A stretch of 64,000 nt of DNA from Pyruvatibacter mobilis (GCF_012848855.1 NZ_CP051630.1:1219501-1283500); one strand, 5' to 3'; shown: positions 45,647-54,832, counted from the stretch's first letter. The notes: generated by a model not told the origin, from the letters alone. A program made the numbers and translations.

Positions 45647-46609
45647 TCAGGCACCCTGCGGTGCGCCAAGCTCCACATAGCCAAGCTCTTCACGCGGATC
45701 GACCTGGAAGCTGGTCTGCAGCACGCGCTCGCGGCTCTTGAGCAAGCCGGAATACTTGATGCCGGCGGCAAAAGCGCATTTGGCCATCGCGGCAACACCG
45801 GTGGTGTTCCGGCTCGTGGGGGTCACGCCCAGAAGGCGGCGCATGGCACCATTGGCGAATACAACGCCGTAGAAGCGCTGCGCTTCAGGCGTGTAATAGG
45901 ACGTGGTGATGGACACATTGAGGCCGTCGAGATTGTCCACGCGATGTGGTGCCTGCTGTTTCCAGGCCACGGCGTCACCGGCTTCGAGATCAAACACCTT
46001 GGCGTGCTGATCGAAGGAGGGGCTGTAAGGAACTTCCTCTTCCTGTTCGCGCAGCACAACACGTTCCCGATTTTCGGGGGACAGGAATTCATCCGTGTCC
46101 GGATACAGCCAGAGGCGCTTGCGTCCCCGGATGTGCCACAGGGCAATCGGCGGGATGTCGCAGTGATAGAGCACGCTCATATCGGGGCTGGAAATGAGGA
46201 TGCCGGTGTTATGGCGGAACGTGCGGAGGCCGGGATTGAGGTTTGCAATGTCGCCAAAGGCGCGCTGTACCAGCGCGGCATGGCGGGGCGCTGCATCTTC
46301 AATGTGCTGAAGATTAAGCCAGAGGTGGCCGTGCTGGATGGCCTCAAGGACCTGTTCACCCGTGAGACCGCTTATGGACCCATAGCGCCACAGATAGCTG
46401 CCATCCGGCTGCTGCGTGGTGGTGTAGACCGTCATCAGGTGACCGGGGTAGGTCTCGATCAGTTCGGCGAGGGCGTCATCTTCAAACAGGCCGCTTTCGG
46501 CAAAACGGTGCTTGAACCGCAGCGAGGTGAGCGAGAATTTCTCAGCATCTTCCTTGCTGATGTCGATAATCGACGACTTTGCGTCCGGTGACATCACATC
46601 GGGGGACAT
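45647..46609 (-). CDS. JmjC-like cupin protein, copy 2
   Basis: A 320-residue cupin-like protein with the same triad layout as copy 1: His149 and Asp151 in SVLYHCDIPPIALWHI, and His222 in QQAPHRVDNLDGLNVSI, with RGRKRLWLYPDTDEFL between. The N-terminal ~60 residues (SLTSLRFKHRFAESGLFEDDALAELIETYP) parallel copy 1's PFTLRHDLADSPLFTLEAMADL, showing common origin despite low overall identity. It lies between two acyltransferase genes, 20 and 72 bases away, in one minus-strand run. Confidence 0.8.
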   Translation of the reverse strand: MSPDVMSPDAKSSIIDISKEDAEKFSLTSLRFKHRFAESGLFEDDALAELIETYPGHLMTVYTTTQQPDGSYLWRYGSISGLTGEQVLEAIQHGHLWLNLQHIEDAAPRHAALVQRAFGDIANLNPGLRTFRHNTGILISSPDMSVLYHCDIPPIALWHIRGRKRLWLYPDTDEFLSPENRERVVLREQEEEVPYSPSFDQHAKVFDLEAGDAVAWKQQAPHRVDNLDGLNVSITTSYYTPEAQRFYGVVFANGAMRRLLGVTPTSRNTTGVAAMAKCAFAAGIKYSGLLKSRERVLQTSFQVDPREELGYVELGAPQGA

Positions 46610-46681
46610 GGGCGCCTGCTCCGTCTTTCTGTCTTGCCGCTCCGTTCTGGAGGGTTCGACAGGACAGTCGCATGCGGAGGG

Positions 46682-47902
46682 TTACCAAGCCGTTTGTGTA
46701 CGGAAGCGGTAGACCAGCTTTCGCAGGTTTTTCGCGGCTTTCCAGAGGCGCTCATCTTGTTTGATGGCGCGTTTTGCCCGTCGGCCGACCGACAGCGCGA
46801 AGGCTGTGATGCGACCCTTCATGGTTAAGCCGAAGTGAATGTCGAACAGCGGCATAACCGTGTCGCACCACTCATCCTTGTAGCCTTCATCGCCCGCCGT
46901 GAAGTCGAAGGTGCTGAGGCCGTTGTCGATCGACCATTCGATGAGGTCCGTCAGATGGAGCTGACCGGGCGAGAATGCGCGCATGTCGCCATCGGCCATG
47001 GTGGAGAGGACGTAGTAATAGCGTCCATTCCACACGAGCCCCCAATTGGCGGCGGTGATGGTATCGCCGGCCACGTAGGCGGACAGCTGGCAAATGCCCG
47101 GATGGCTCTCGGCCATGCTGCGATAGAAGGCGCGAACGTCACCATCGGCGAACACATCGCCGACGCCCATTTCCGCCAGGCGCGAACGCTTCTGATCAAT
47201 GAGGGCTGTGATGATGCGGCCGCGTTGGGTGGTACTGGCCGCGATCTCCATCCGGGTTTCACCATGGGCAGTAGCGAGGCGGCGGGCCTTCTGGCGCAAT
47301 TTCTTTCGGGACGATGCGCCACGGCGCGCCTTGAAGAAGGTGTCGAAATCGGTGCCCAGCGACATGCTGTGCGAGCCCATGGGCGACAGGTGATTGGGAT
47401 AGCAGAGCAGGGGATGTGAGCCGTCTTCCAGTGTGGCCGGCATCTCCAGCAACTGTACGACGTCGATGTTGGGTGCCATGCGGCAGGCAGCTTCAAGAAG
47501 CGATCGGGTGACCCTGGGGGTCATGCGTGCCAGGAAGGTCTTGTCCAGCAAGGGGCCCTTGTAGTCAGCGTGCTCGGCGCCGAGCCAGACGAGCTTGCGG
47601 ATGTGGCCGCGGGTCTCGATGCCCATGGGGAGCAGGGCGACAAGGCCTCCGCCGCGACGGCTTGCCATAACGATGAAGGGCTCGATGGCGCGTGCCGCAC
47701 CGATATGGGTGTGCCATTGCGAGACCCAGGCCCAGCTCTGAAAGACGTGGCCTGCTGCGCGGTGCTCCAGATTGACCCAGTCAGCGCGCAGACCGTCTAT
47801 ATCCGCGCTGGTGCTCAGGACGAGCTCGGTCGCGTCCTCCAGTGGGGTTTTTTCTTCAAAATCAACGGGTTCGGCGGAAATTGGTGCCGCGGCGATACTC
47901 AT
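46682..47902 (-). CDS. CelD/BcsL-type GNAT acyltransferase, copy 3
   Basis: A 406-residue FemAB-like GNAT protein, first gene of the minus-strand acyltransferase/cupin run. VFQSWAWVSQWHTHIG, SRKKLRQKARRLATAHGETRMEI and the motif FDFTAGDEGYKDEWCD are family hallmarks; the last two align well with copy 2. The ATG at 47902 is preferred over one 26 codons upstream because the extra lead is Cys/Trp-rich and unlike the family. Divergent from the deacetylase gene, so a shared control region lies at 47903-48054. Confidence 0.86.
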   Translation of the reverse strand: MSIAAAPISAEPVDFEEKTPLEDATELVLSTSADIDGLRADWVNLEHRAAGHVFQSWAWVSQWHTHIGAARAIEPFIVMASRRGGGLVALLPMGIETRGHIRKLVWLGAEHADYKGPLLDKTFLARMTPRVTRSLLEAACRMAPNIDVVQLLEMPATLEDGSHPLLCYPNHLSPMGSHSMSLGTDFDTFFKARRGASSRKKLRQKARRLATAHGETRMEIAASTTQRGRIITALIDQKRSRLAEMGVGDVFADGDVRAFYRSMAESHPGICQLSAYVAGDTITAANWGLVWNGRYYYVLSTMADGDMRAFSPGQLHLTDLIEWSIDNGLSTFDFTAGDEGYKDEWCDTVMPLFDIHFGLTMKGRITAFALSVGRRAKRAIKQDERLWKAAKNLRKLVYRFRTQTAW

Positions 47903-48054
47903 GTGCGGTGCTTTCAAGGCAATAAACTCTGCCCAATATCCGCAAGGGCAGTGCCAGAAAGGGCAGAATCCCGCCGTCAATCGGTTGGCAATTGTTCGGG
48001 ACTACTCTCCGGGAGCTTCAGGCTCCCCAATCACCTACCGGAGATCCCGCCTCC

Positions 48055-49113
48055 ATGCGCCGTGTCGGACGTGACGTCATCAAGCTTGGCCTTTCAACCA
48101 TGCGCAGCACCGGCATGCACAGGATGCTGGGGGACAGCTGGCGGGGGCTGGGGGCCATTTTCATGCTGCACCGGGTTGTCGAGGAGGCGGCGCCGGACAC
48201 GGCATTTGCACCCAACAGGATCCTCGAAGTGACGCCTGATTTTCTGGATGCGGTGATTGGCCGTGTCAGGGGTCTCGGCTACGAGATCGTCTCGCTGGAC
48301 GACATGGTGAGCCGGCTGCGTGGCGGAGGGCCCGGTCCTTTCGCGGCCTTTACGTTCGACGATGGCTATCGCGATAACTTCGAACTCGCTTTGCCGATCT
48401 TCGAGAAGCATGACGCGCCTTTTGCAGTCTATGTGGCGTCTGACCTGCCGGATGGGTTGGCTGACCTGTGGTGGATGACCCTGGAAGCATCGATCCGGGC
48501 CGTGGACCATCTGGAGATGGAGATCGGTGGCGAGGTCATCCATCACCGGGCGGAGACCAACAAAGACAAGCGCGGGGCCTGGGAGAGCGTCTACTGGCGT
48601 TTGCGGGATCTTCCCGAGGATGAGATGCGCCATGCCGTCAGCGTGCTTGCAGAGCAGGCGGGCATTGATGGCCGGGCCATTGCCAATGCACATGCGATGT
48701 CTTGGGATCAGGTGCGGGCGCTGCATTCACATCCGCTTTGCACCATCGGCGCACACACCGCGTCCCACTATGCCCTCGCCAAGCTGCCGAAAGAACGGGC
48801 GCGGGAGGACATGCTGGCAGGCACTGCGCGCCTGGAGACGGAACTCGGCGACAAGCCAAAGCACTTTGCCTATCCCTATGGTGATGAAGGCTCTGCGTCA
48901 CAGCGCGAGTTTGACCTGGCCACGAGCCAGCGCTTTGCGTCAGCTGTGACGACCCGCAAGGGACTGCTGTTCGCCGAGCATGGGAATCATCTGCGTGCGC
49001 TGCCGCGCCTGTCTCTCAATGGTGATTATCAGGATGTGGATCTGGTGGAGGTTCTTCTCGGCGGTGCGCCGTTTGCCCTGTGGAACCGCTTCAAACGCGT
49101 GAATGTGGCCTGA
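48055..49113 (+). CDS. Polysaccharide deacetylase (NodB-homology, CE4)
   Basis: A 352-residue enzyme of the carbohydrate esterase 4 family removing N- or O-acetyl groups from glycans. The metal-binding first motif is FAAFTFDDGYRDNFELALP, the second is TIGAHTASHYALAKL with its two His, and AYPYGDEGSASQREFDLA is the third. No signal peptide is evident, so it may act on lipid-linked intermediates in the cytoplasm. CGGAG upstream supports the ATG at 48055. It is the only plus-strand gene of this end of the locus. Confidence 0.9.
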   Translation: MRRVGRDVIKLGLSTMRSTGMHRMLGDSWRGLGAIFMLHRVVEEAAPDTAFAPNRILEVTPDFLDAVIGRVRGLGYEIVSLDDMVSRLRGGGPGPFAAFTFDDGYRDNFELALPIFEKHDAPFAVYVASDLPDGLADLWWMTLEASIRAVDHLEMEIGGEVIHHRAETNKDKRGAWESVYWRLRDLPEDEMRHAVSVLAEQAGIDGRAIANAHAMSWDQVRALHSHPLCTIGAHTASHYALAKLPKERAREDMLAGTARLETELGDKPKHFAYPYGDEGSASQREFDLATSQRFASAVTTRKGLLFAEHGNHLRALPRLSLNGDYQDVDLVEVLLGGAPFALWNRFKRVNVA

Positions 49114-49148
49114 CGGCCTGATCATCTGGCGCCTTACCGCCGAGGCAT

Positions 49149-49176
49149 TTGGCTTTGCTGAAAATGCGGATATAGT
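49149..49176 (+). promoter_or_regulatory. Promoter-like pair before a 26-codon frame
   Basis: TTGGCT, 16 bases, TATAGT (five of six bases match TATAAT), followed by CCGCC as at the tRNA-Pro promoter. It would start a transcript about 36 bases before the ATG at 49219. Confidence 0.4.
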
Positions 49177-49218
49177 CCGCCGCAGATTCACCCATTTCTG
49201 ACCGCCGGGGTTCCAACC

Positions 49219-49299
49219 ATGTCCGCGATCTATGCCATCCTGATCTTTCTGGTCGTGTTTCTTGCACTCAACAAGATGACCTTCGGCAGACTCGACTAA
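49219..49299 (+). CDS. Candidate 26-residue single-helix membrane peptide
   Basis: A short frame encoding MSAIYAILIFLVVFLALN plus the polar end KMTFGRLD. It is one hydrophobic helix with a charged cytoplasmic-looking tail, with normal GC-rich codons, a promoter-like pair upstream and a GGGG stretch 8 bases before the ATG as a weak ribosome binding site. A hairpin at 49348-49374 could end its mRNA. No family is recognised; the support is circumstantial. It lies alone between the deacetylase gene and the DUF2842 gene. Confidence 0.45.
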   Translation: MSAIYAILIFLVVFLALNKMTFGRLD

Positions 49300-49347
49300 G
49301 AGCACCCGCAAGGGCCGGATTTTCCGGCATCAGACCAGAATTGCCGA

Positions 49348-49374
49348 CGCCGGCCGTAACCGCGGTCGGCGTTT
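49348..49374 (+). terminator. Weak terminator-like hairpin
   Basis: CGCCGGCCG pairs with CGGTCGGCG (one G-T pair) around TAACCG, followed only by TTTG. It may end the small transcript from 49149 or the convergent DUF2842 transcript. Confidence 0.35.
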
Positions 49375-49387
49375 GCGCGTCCGGAGC

Positions 49388-49606
49388 CTATTCAGCGTCG
49401 GGAAGCTGCATCCACTTGATGATGTATCCGGCGGGCAGGGCCCAGAGGATACCGGCGGCCAGGAAGTAGACGAACTCGATGAAGCCGTTATCCGGCAGCT
49501 TGTAGATGGCAACCGTCATCACCAGCATGGCCCAGTAGAAGATGAAGACCAGCAAGACGATCAGGCCGATCAGCTTGCGCCAGCGCATGGGAATGCCAAG
49601 GGTCAT
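49388..49606 (-). CDS. DUF2842 small membrane protein
   Basis: A 72-residue protein with two hydrophobic helices: LIGLIVLLVFIFYWAMLVMTVA and FIEFVYFLAAGILWALPAGYIIKWM. The basic start MRWRKLIG and the C-terminal LPAGYIIKWM match DUF2842, a small family I know only from Alphaproteobacteria; function unknown. The ATG at 49606 is preferred; in-frame ATGs further upstream would add residues without family character. Divergent from haem A synthase. Confidence 0.8.
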   Translation of the reverse strand: MTLGIPMRWRKLIGLIVLLVFIFYWAMLVMTVAIYKLPDNGFIEFVYFLAAGILWALPAGYIIKWMQLPDAE

Positions 49607-49725
49607 TTGAGTTCTCGCGATCATGGTGCGGCATCGCGCCGCTGCCGCCGGCACGGGACCGGGCTATCTTTGGCGCTGTGATATAGACCGGGTTCCCGGA
49701 CATTTCAAAACCAACACGTGCCGCC

Positions 49726-50799
49726 ATGACCATTTCCACGACCTCATCCTCCACCGATAGCCTGCCGGACCGGACACGGCCGGTCGCGATCTGGCTGCTG
49801 AGTGTCGCAGCGCTGGTGGCGTTGATGGTGGTGGTTGGCGGGCTCACGCGGCTGACCGAGTCAGGCCTCTCCATTACCGAATGGAAGCCGGTGACCGGCG
49901 CAATCCCGCCTCTGTCGGCTGAAGTCTGGGAAGAGGATTTCGACAAGTACAGGCAGATTCCACAGTACCAGCTGGTCAACAAGGGCATGAGCCTTGATGA
50001 GTTCAAGACCATTTACTGGTGGGAATGGGGGCACCGCTTCCTCGGCCGGCTCATCGGTCTGGCCTTCTTTGTGCCCTTCGTGTGGTTCCTGGCGACTGGA
50101 CGGCTGCGCGGGCAGCTGGCGTGGACATGCGCAGGGCTGTTCATCCTGGGCGGGCTTCAGGGTGGGCTTGGCTGGTACATGGTGGCGTCCGGGCTGACGG
50201 AGCGGGTCAGCGTGTCCCAGTACCGGCTTGCGGCCCATCTCGGACTGGCGTTCCTTATCTTTGCAGCCCTTGTGTGGGTGGCGCTTGGTATCCTGCGGGG
50301 CAATGCGCGCGCTGACGATGCAAACCGACGTTGGATCGGCTGGACGGCCGGGCTCATGGGGCTTGTCTATCTGCAGATCATACTTGGTGCCTTCGTGGCC
50401 GGGCTTGATGCGGGCATAATCTACAACACGTGGCCGCTTATGGATGGGGCCTTCGTGCCTGACCGGGTTTATGCCGGGGAGATGGCGGCTTTCGAGGATC
50501 ACATGACGGTGCAGTTCAATCACCGCATGCTGGCCTATCTCATCTGCATTCTGACTGTTGTCTATTGCTGGCGGGTCGTTGCTGATGGAGCCCCGGCTCT
50601 GCAGCGGCGCGCTGCCATGTGGTTTGCCACCGGTGTGCTGCTCCAGGTGCTGATCGGTATCTGGACGCTGCTCGCAGTTGTGCCTGTCTGGCTTGGCGGT
50701 GTGCACCAGTTCGGTGCGGTTGTCGTCCTGGGCCTTGCGGTATTGCAGGCGCATGTGGCGTATCACCGGGACGACAAGGCCGTTCAGCAGCTGGGCTGA
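49726..50799 (+). CDS. ctaA: Haem A synthase (COX15/CtaA)
   Basis: Oxidises haem O to haem A for aa3-type cytochrome oxidase. 357 residues, eight helices. The paired haem-ligand motifs are IYWWEWGHRFLGRLIGLAFF and LAAHLGLAFLIFAALV in the first half and VQFNHRMLAYLICIL and GVHQFGAVVVLGLAVLQA in the second. VVVGGLTRLTESGLSITEWKPVTG opens the protein in the usual way. Implies an aa3 oxidase elsewhere. Followed by a bidirectional terminator. Confidence 0.96.
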   Translation: MTISTTSSSTDSLPDRTRPVAIWLLSVAALVALMVVVGGLTRLTESGLSITEWKPVTGAIPPLSAEVWEEDFDKYRQIPQYQLVNKGMSLDEFKTIYWWEWGHRFLGRLIGLAFFVPFVWFLATGRLRGQLAWTCAGLFILGGLQGGLGWYMVASGLTERVSVSQYRLAAHLGLAFLIFAALVWVALGILRGNARADDANRRWIGWTAGLMGLVYLQIILGAFVAGLDAGIIYNTWPLMDGAFVPDRVYAGEMAAFEDHMTVQFNHRMLAYLICILTVVYCWRVVADGAPALQRRAAMWFATGVLLQVLIGIWTLLAVVPVWLGGVHQFGAVVVLGLAVLQAHVAYHRDDKAVQQLG

Positions 50800-50833
50800 G
50801 AGCAACCTTCAGACGTCATGGCTACGAACGTCA

Positions 50834-50865
50834 AAACCCCGCAGGCGTGTCTACCTGCGGGGTTT
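50834..50865. terminator. Bidirectional terminator between ctaA and metY
   Basis: AAACCCCGCAGG and CCTGCGGGGTTT pair over 12 bp around CGTGTCTA, with A and T runs at the two ends. It serves both converging genes. Confidence 0.92.
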
Positions 50866-50890
50866 CTGAATTCGGAGATGTCCGTCAGGC

Positions 50891-52168
50891 TCAGGTGAGA
50901 GCCAGCGCCTTGTCGAGATCGGCAATGATGTCGGCCGCATCCTCAAGGCCGACGGAAATGCGCACCGTATCATCGCCCGCGCCTGCCGCAGCCCGTTGCT
51001 CGCTCGAGAGCTGGGCATGGGTCGTGGATGCGGGGTGAATGATCAGGGACCGGGTATCGCCGATATTGGCGAGGTGGGAGATCATCTCGACAGAGTTGCA
51101 CAGCTTGACGCCCGCGTCGTATCCGCCCTTGAGCCCAAAGGTGAAAACCGCGCCTGCGCCCTTGGGGCTGATCTTCTGCATGAGGGCGTGGCCGGGATCT
51201 TCCTTGAGGCCCGCATAGGACACCCATGACACCTTGTCGTGGTCCTTGAGGTGATGGGCCACTTCAAGGGCGTTCTGGCAGTGGCGTTCCATGCGCAGGT
51301 GCAGGGTTTCGCACCCTGTCAGAAGCAGGAAGGCATTCTGGGGGGCGAGGGCCGGGCCCAGATCGCGCAGCCCAAGCACGCGGCAGGCAATGGCAAAGGC
51401 GATATTGCCGAAGGTCTCGTGGAGCTTGAGGCCGTGATAGCTGTCATTCGGTTCACCGAGGGTCGGGTAGTTGCCGGAGGCTGACCAGTCGAACGTCCCC
51501 GCATCGACAATCACCCCGCCGACGGAGTTGCCATGACCGCCAATGAACTTGGTGAGCGAGTGGCAGACGATGTCGGCGCCATGCTCGATCGGCCGGCACA
51601 GATAGGGCGAGGCCATGGTGTTGTCGACGATTAGAGGCAGGCCCGCCTCCTTGGCGATAGCCGCAACAGCGGCGATGTCCTGAATGACGCCGCCGGGATT
51701 GGCGATGGATTCCATGAAGATGGCGCGGGTCTTGGGGGTGATGGCCGCCTTCACATTGTCCGGGTTCGACATGTCCACCCAATCGACATGCCAGTCGAAC
51801 TTCTTGAAGGCATGGCCGAACTGATTGATCGAGCCGCCATAGAGCTGGCGGGACGCAATGAAGTGGTCGCCGGGCTGCATGAGCGTGTGGAATATCAGAA
51901 GCTGCGCGCCATGACCCGAAGCAGTCGCAAGTGCAGCGGTGCCGCCTTCGAGGGACGCAATGCGGTCTTCAAGGACTGCCTGGGTCGGGTTCATGATGCG
52001 GGAGTAGATGTTGCCGAACTCCTGCAGGCCGAACAGGCGGGCGGCATGATCCACATCGTCAAACACGTAGGACGTGGTCTGGTAGATGGGTGTTGTGCGG
52101 GCGCCGGTGGTGGGGTCCGGTGCGGCGCCGGCGTGGATGGCGCGAGTGGCAAAGCCCTGGTCGCTCAT
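50891..52168 (-). CDS. metY: O-acetylhomoserine sulfhydrylase
   Basis: PLP enzyme of the Cys/Met-metabolism family that makes homocysteine from O-acetylhomoserine and sulfide. 425 residues, the length of MetY rather than the ~390-residue MetB/MetC/MetZ. Signatures: IHAGAAPDPTTGARTTPIYQTTSYVF, YSRIMNPTQAVLEDRIASLEGG, DNTMASPYLCRPIEHGADIV and the PLP Lys in HSLTKFIGGHGNSVGG. Upstream are a CoA-binding and an enoyl-CoA hydratase-like gene on the same strand. A hairpin GGCGC-GTTT-GCGCC lies in the leader, but no SAM riboswitch core was seen. Confidence 0.95.
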   Translation of the reverse strand: MSDQGFATRAIHAGAAPDPTTGARTTPIYQTTSYVFDDVDHAARLFGLQEFGNIYSRIMNPTQAVLEDRIASLEGGTAALATASGHGAQLLIFHTLMQPGDHFIASRQLYGGSINQFGHAFKKFDWHVDWVDMSNPDNVKAAITPKTRAIFMESIANPGGVIQDIAAVAAIAKEAGLPLIVDNTMASPYLCRPIEHGADIVCHSLTKFIGGHGNSVGGVIVDAGTFDWSASGNYPTLGEPNDSYHGLKLHETFGNIAFAIACRVLGLRDLGPALAPQNAFLLLTGCETLHLRMERHCQNALEVAHHLKDHDKVSWVSYAGLKEDPGHALMQKISPKGAGAVFTFGLKGGYDAGVKLCNSVEMISHLANIGDTRSLIIHPASTTHAQLSSEQRAAAGAGDDTVRISVGLEDAADIIADLDKALALT

Positions 52169-52232
52169 GAAAGATACTCCCTGTACGGATTGAAACGAGG
52201 CGCGTTTGCGCCGTCTACTGAGGCGGCCGGTA

Positions 52233-52661
52233 TCAGAGGCATCCCGCGGCTCTGAGGCGCGGGAGTTCCTGCTTGGGACACCGGTCCATGATGACGGTCA
52301 TTCCTGCTTCTTCTGCCCGGCGGGCGGCTGCCTCGTCAATCACGTCCAGCTGCATCCAGACAGATTTGGCACCGACCTCTATGGCTTCGTCCACGGTTTC
52401 GCCAGCCACATCGGAGTTGCGGAAGATATCCACCATGTCGATTGGCACCGGCACATCCTTCAGCGACGCCAGCACAGTGCGGCCATGAATTTCGCTGCCT
52501 GCCCTAAGCGGGTTTACCGGATAGACGTCGTAGCCTTCGCGAAGCAGATAGCCGAGGACTTCGTTGCTGGCGCGGTGCGGCTTGTCGCTGGCACCAACGA
52601 GGGCAATGGTCCTGGTGGAAGTCAGCAGGGCTGAGAGGGTGTCGTCGGAGTAAGTCGGCAT
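52233..52661 (-). CDS. CoA-binding domain protein (YccU type)
   Basis: A 142-residue single Rossmann-like CoA-binding_2 domain. [55 protein letters not shown] gives the glycine loop and following strands, and [33 protein letters not shown] the C-terminal half; both are standard. Function of stand-alone members is not established. It starts 2 bases after the enoyl-CoA hydratase-like gene, so the two are cotranscribed. Confidence 0.92.
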   Translation of the reverse strand: MPTYSDDTLSALLTSTRTIALVGASDKPHRASNEVLGYLLREGYDVYPVNPLRAGSEIHGRTVLASLKDVPVPIDMVDIFRNSDVAGETVDEAIEVGAKSVWMQLDVIDEAAARRAEEAGMTVIMDRCPKQELPRLRAAGCL

Positions 52662-52663
52662 GA

Positions 52664-53482
52664 TTATCTGTCTTCCCAGGTCGGATCGCGCTTCTCGATG
52701 AAGGCAGAAATGCCTTCTGCCGCATCGCGGGCCATCATGTTGGCGGCCATGACGCGGCCAGCATAGTCATAGGCATCACCGAGGCTCTTTTCGAGCTGGT
52801 CGTAGAATGCAGCCTTGCCGACAGCGAGGGTATGGGAGGACTTCGAGGCTATGCGTCTTGCCCAGGCGTGGACTTCCTCGTCCAGCATGCCGTCAGGCAC
52901 AGCCTGGTTGATGAGGCCGAACTCCTCAGCTCGCTGTGCATCGATCATCTCGCCAAGAAGAAGCATCTCCATGGCCTGCTTGCGCGACACGTTGCGGGAC
53001 AGGGCAACCATGGGGGTTGAACAGAACAGGCCGATATTGACGCCGGGCGTTGCGAAATGCGCCTGGTGCGAGGCGAGGGCCAGATCGCAGCTGGCAACGA
53101 GCTGGCAGCCTGCCGCCGTGGCAATGCCCTGAACCTTGGCAATGACGGGGGTAGGGCACCGGACGATTGCCTGCATCATTGCCGAGCAGCGGGCCACGAG
53201 ATCCTCGAAATAGGCTTTGCCGCCATCCGCGTCTTCCCGGTGTGCGGTCATCTCCTTGAGGTCGTGCCCTGCGCAGAAGGCCGGCCCGGCAGCTTCAAGC
53301 ACAATGACGCGGGCGGCAGGATCCGTTCCCAGCCGGTTTACCGCTTCGTGCAGAGCGGCAATCAGAGCATCTGACAGGCTGTTACGGGCTTTTGCCCGGT
53401 TGAGTGTCAGGGTCGCGATACCGGCTTCGATGCTCTCGCACAGAACCGGTGCATCCGTGGTTGTCGCAGCAGCCTGGGACAT
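52664..53482 (-). CDS. Enoyl-CoA hydratase/isomerase family protein (ECHDC3-like)
   Basis: A 272-residue crotonase-fold protein. [26 protein letters not shown] opens the fold and [16 protein letters not shown] and [23 protein letters not shown] hold the oxyanion-hole Gly residues. The position of the second catalytic Glu reads [25 protein letters not shown], as in ECHDC3-type proteins, so ordinary hydratase activity is not assured. AGGAGGA lies 6 bases before the ATG at 53482, favouring it over an ATG two codons earlier. First gene of a run with the CoA-binding gene and metY. Confidence 0.87.
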   Translation of the reverse strand: MSQAAATTTDAPVLCESIEAGIATLTLNRAKARNSLSDALIAALHEAVNRLGTDPAARVIVLEAAGPAFCAGHDLKEMTAHREDADGGKAYFEDLVARCSAMMQAIVRCPTPVIAKVQGIATAAGCQLVASCDLALASHQAHFATPGVNIGLFCSTPMVALSRNVSRKQAMEMLLLGEMIDAQRAEEFGLINQAVPDGMLDEEVHAWARRIASKSSHTLAVGKAAFYDQLEKSLGDAYDYAGRVMAANMMARDAAEGISAFIEKRDPTWEDR

Positions 53483-53822
53483 GCGCATTCCTCCTGTTTT
53501 GAGGTGAAGCCTAGGCGTTGGTCCGGGCGGCGTCATCCCCGGCGACAGCGGGTCGCAGGTGCTGAGGGCATTTGAAGGGCGCGATGAAGGCGGTGCCGTC
53601 TTTGAAAGCTGTTCAAGGCAGGGGCACGCTTTAAAAAATGGGGTGCCTTAATACCGCGATTGGAAGTTGCTGGTTTTAAAGCGTTTTTCAGGTCATTTGC
53701 CGATTGACATGACGCGCTGGCTTTAGGATAAACCGCGCCACGTTCCGCCGGGTATCGCTGCCCGGCGCTTTGCTTTTTTGGCCGGTCCCCGTGGGCCGGC
53801 CCTCAAGGACGACACGGAAACA
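53483..53822. other. Control region of the rplM-rpsI operon
   Basis: No gene is supported. The stretch nearest the enoyl-CoA hydratase-like gene is GC-rich and featureless; from about 53630 it holds A/T-rich patches and the promoter noted at 53704. A leader of about 85 bases then precedes rplM; no L13-binding structure is assigned. Confidence 0.5.
53704..53732 (+). promoter_or_regulatory. Promoter of rplM-rpsI
   Basis: A perfect TTGACA, 17 bases, then GATAAA (four of six -10 bases). Position about 90 bases before rplM fits a ribosomal-protein operon promoter. Confidence 0.65.
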
Positions 53823-54287
53823 ATGAAGACCTTTACTGCCACTCCCTCGAATATCGAGAAGAAGTGGGTGCTGATCGACGCTGAAGGCCTGGTTGTGGGG
53901 CGCATGGCCGCCATCATCGCAACCCGTCTGCGCGGCAAGCACAAGCCCACTTTCACTCCGCACATGGATTGCGGCGACAACATTGTCGTCATCAATTGCG
54001 ACAAGGTGGCTCTCACCGGCAAGAAGATGACTGACAAGAAGTACTACCGTCACACGGGTCATCCGGGCGGTATCAAGGAAACCAACCCGACGCGCATTCT
54101 GGAAGGCAAGAATCCGGAAGACGTGGTGCGCAAGGCCGTGCAGCGCATGCTGCCGGGCGGCCCGCTGTCGCGCCAGCAGATGTCCAACCTGAAGATCTAT
54201 CCGGGCGCCGAGCATCCGCATGAGGCCCAGCAGCCCGAAAAGCTGGACATTGCGGCGCTCAATTCCAAGAACACGCCGCGCGACTAA
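53823..54287 (+). CDS. rplM: 50S ribosomal protein L13
   Basis: Large-subunit ribosomal protein, 154 residues. Typical blocks are [80 protein letters not shown] and [16 protein letters not shown]. The ATG at 53823 fits the usual MKTFTATP start. Cotranscribed with rpsI 14 bases on. Confidence 0.97.
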   Translation: MKTFTATPSNIEKKWVLIDAEGLVVGRMAAIIATRLRGKHKPTFTPHMDCGDNIVVINCDKVALTGKKMTDKKYYRHTGHPGGIKETNPTRILEGKNPEDVVRKAVQRMLPGGPLSRQQMSNLKIYPGAEHPHEAQQPEKLDIAALNSKNTPRD

Positions 54288-54301
54288 GAGGGACCTGAAA
54301 C

Positions 54302-54808
54302 ATGTCTGAAACTGAAACCCGTTCCCTCGAGGACCTTGGCGACGCCATGACCGCGGCTGCCACAGGTAGCGACGTTGCTGCTGCCGAGCCGGTGGAACTT
54401 CCTGACCCGCAGGTTGATGAGCACGGCCGCTCCTATGCGACCGGCAAGCGCAAGGATGCGGTTGCCCGCGTCTGGGTGAAGCGCGGCACCGGCATGATCA
54501 CCATCAACGGCAAGGACCAGACCCAGTATTTCGCACGCCCCGTGCTGCGCATGCTGGTCAACCAGCCGCTGGTGCTGACCGAGCGCCAGAGTGAAATCGA
54601 CGTGGTGTGCACCGTGACCGGTGGTGGCCTTTCCGGCCAGGCCGGTGCTGTGCGCCACGGTATTTCCAAGGCTCTGACCCTGTTTGAGCCGGCGCTGCGT
54701 CCGGTGCTGAAGTCGAACGGCTTCCTCACGCGCGACAGCCGCGTGGTGGAGCGCAAGAAGTACGGCCGCGCCAAGGCCCGCCGGAGCTTCCAGTTCTCCA
54801 AGCGCTAA
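54302..54808 (+). CDS. rpsI: 30S ribosomal protein S9 with N-terminal extension
   Basis: Small-subunit protein, 168 residues against about 130 in most bacteria. The S9 body starts near residue 44 ([27 protein letters not shown]) and ends in the conserved tRNA-contacting tail [17 protein letters not shown]. The ~40-residue acidic Ala/Glu-rich lead is usual in several Alphaproteobacteria and is not required for the fold. The start follows GAGGGACCTG well. Confidence 0.96.
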   Translation: MSETETRSLEDLGDAMTAAATGSDVAAAEPVELPDPQVDEHGRSYATGKRKDAVARVWVKRGTGMITINGKDQTQYFARPVLRMLVNQPLVLTERQSEIDVVCTVTGGGLSGQAGAVRHGISKALTLFEPALRPVLKSNGFLTRDSRVVERKKYGRAKARRSFQFSKR

Positions 54809-54832
54809 GACGCGCCATCAGATCAAGACGGG

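Noticed and set aside
52169-52232. Possible SAM-II type riboswitch before metY
   Set aside because: Only a short GGCGC-GTTT-GCGCC hairpin is present; the conserved pseudoknot core is not visible and the leader is only 64 bases.
53704-53822. Autoregulatory L13 mRNA leader structure
   Set aside because: The leader is short and no convincing conserved fold could be drawn by eye.
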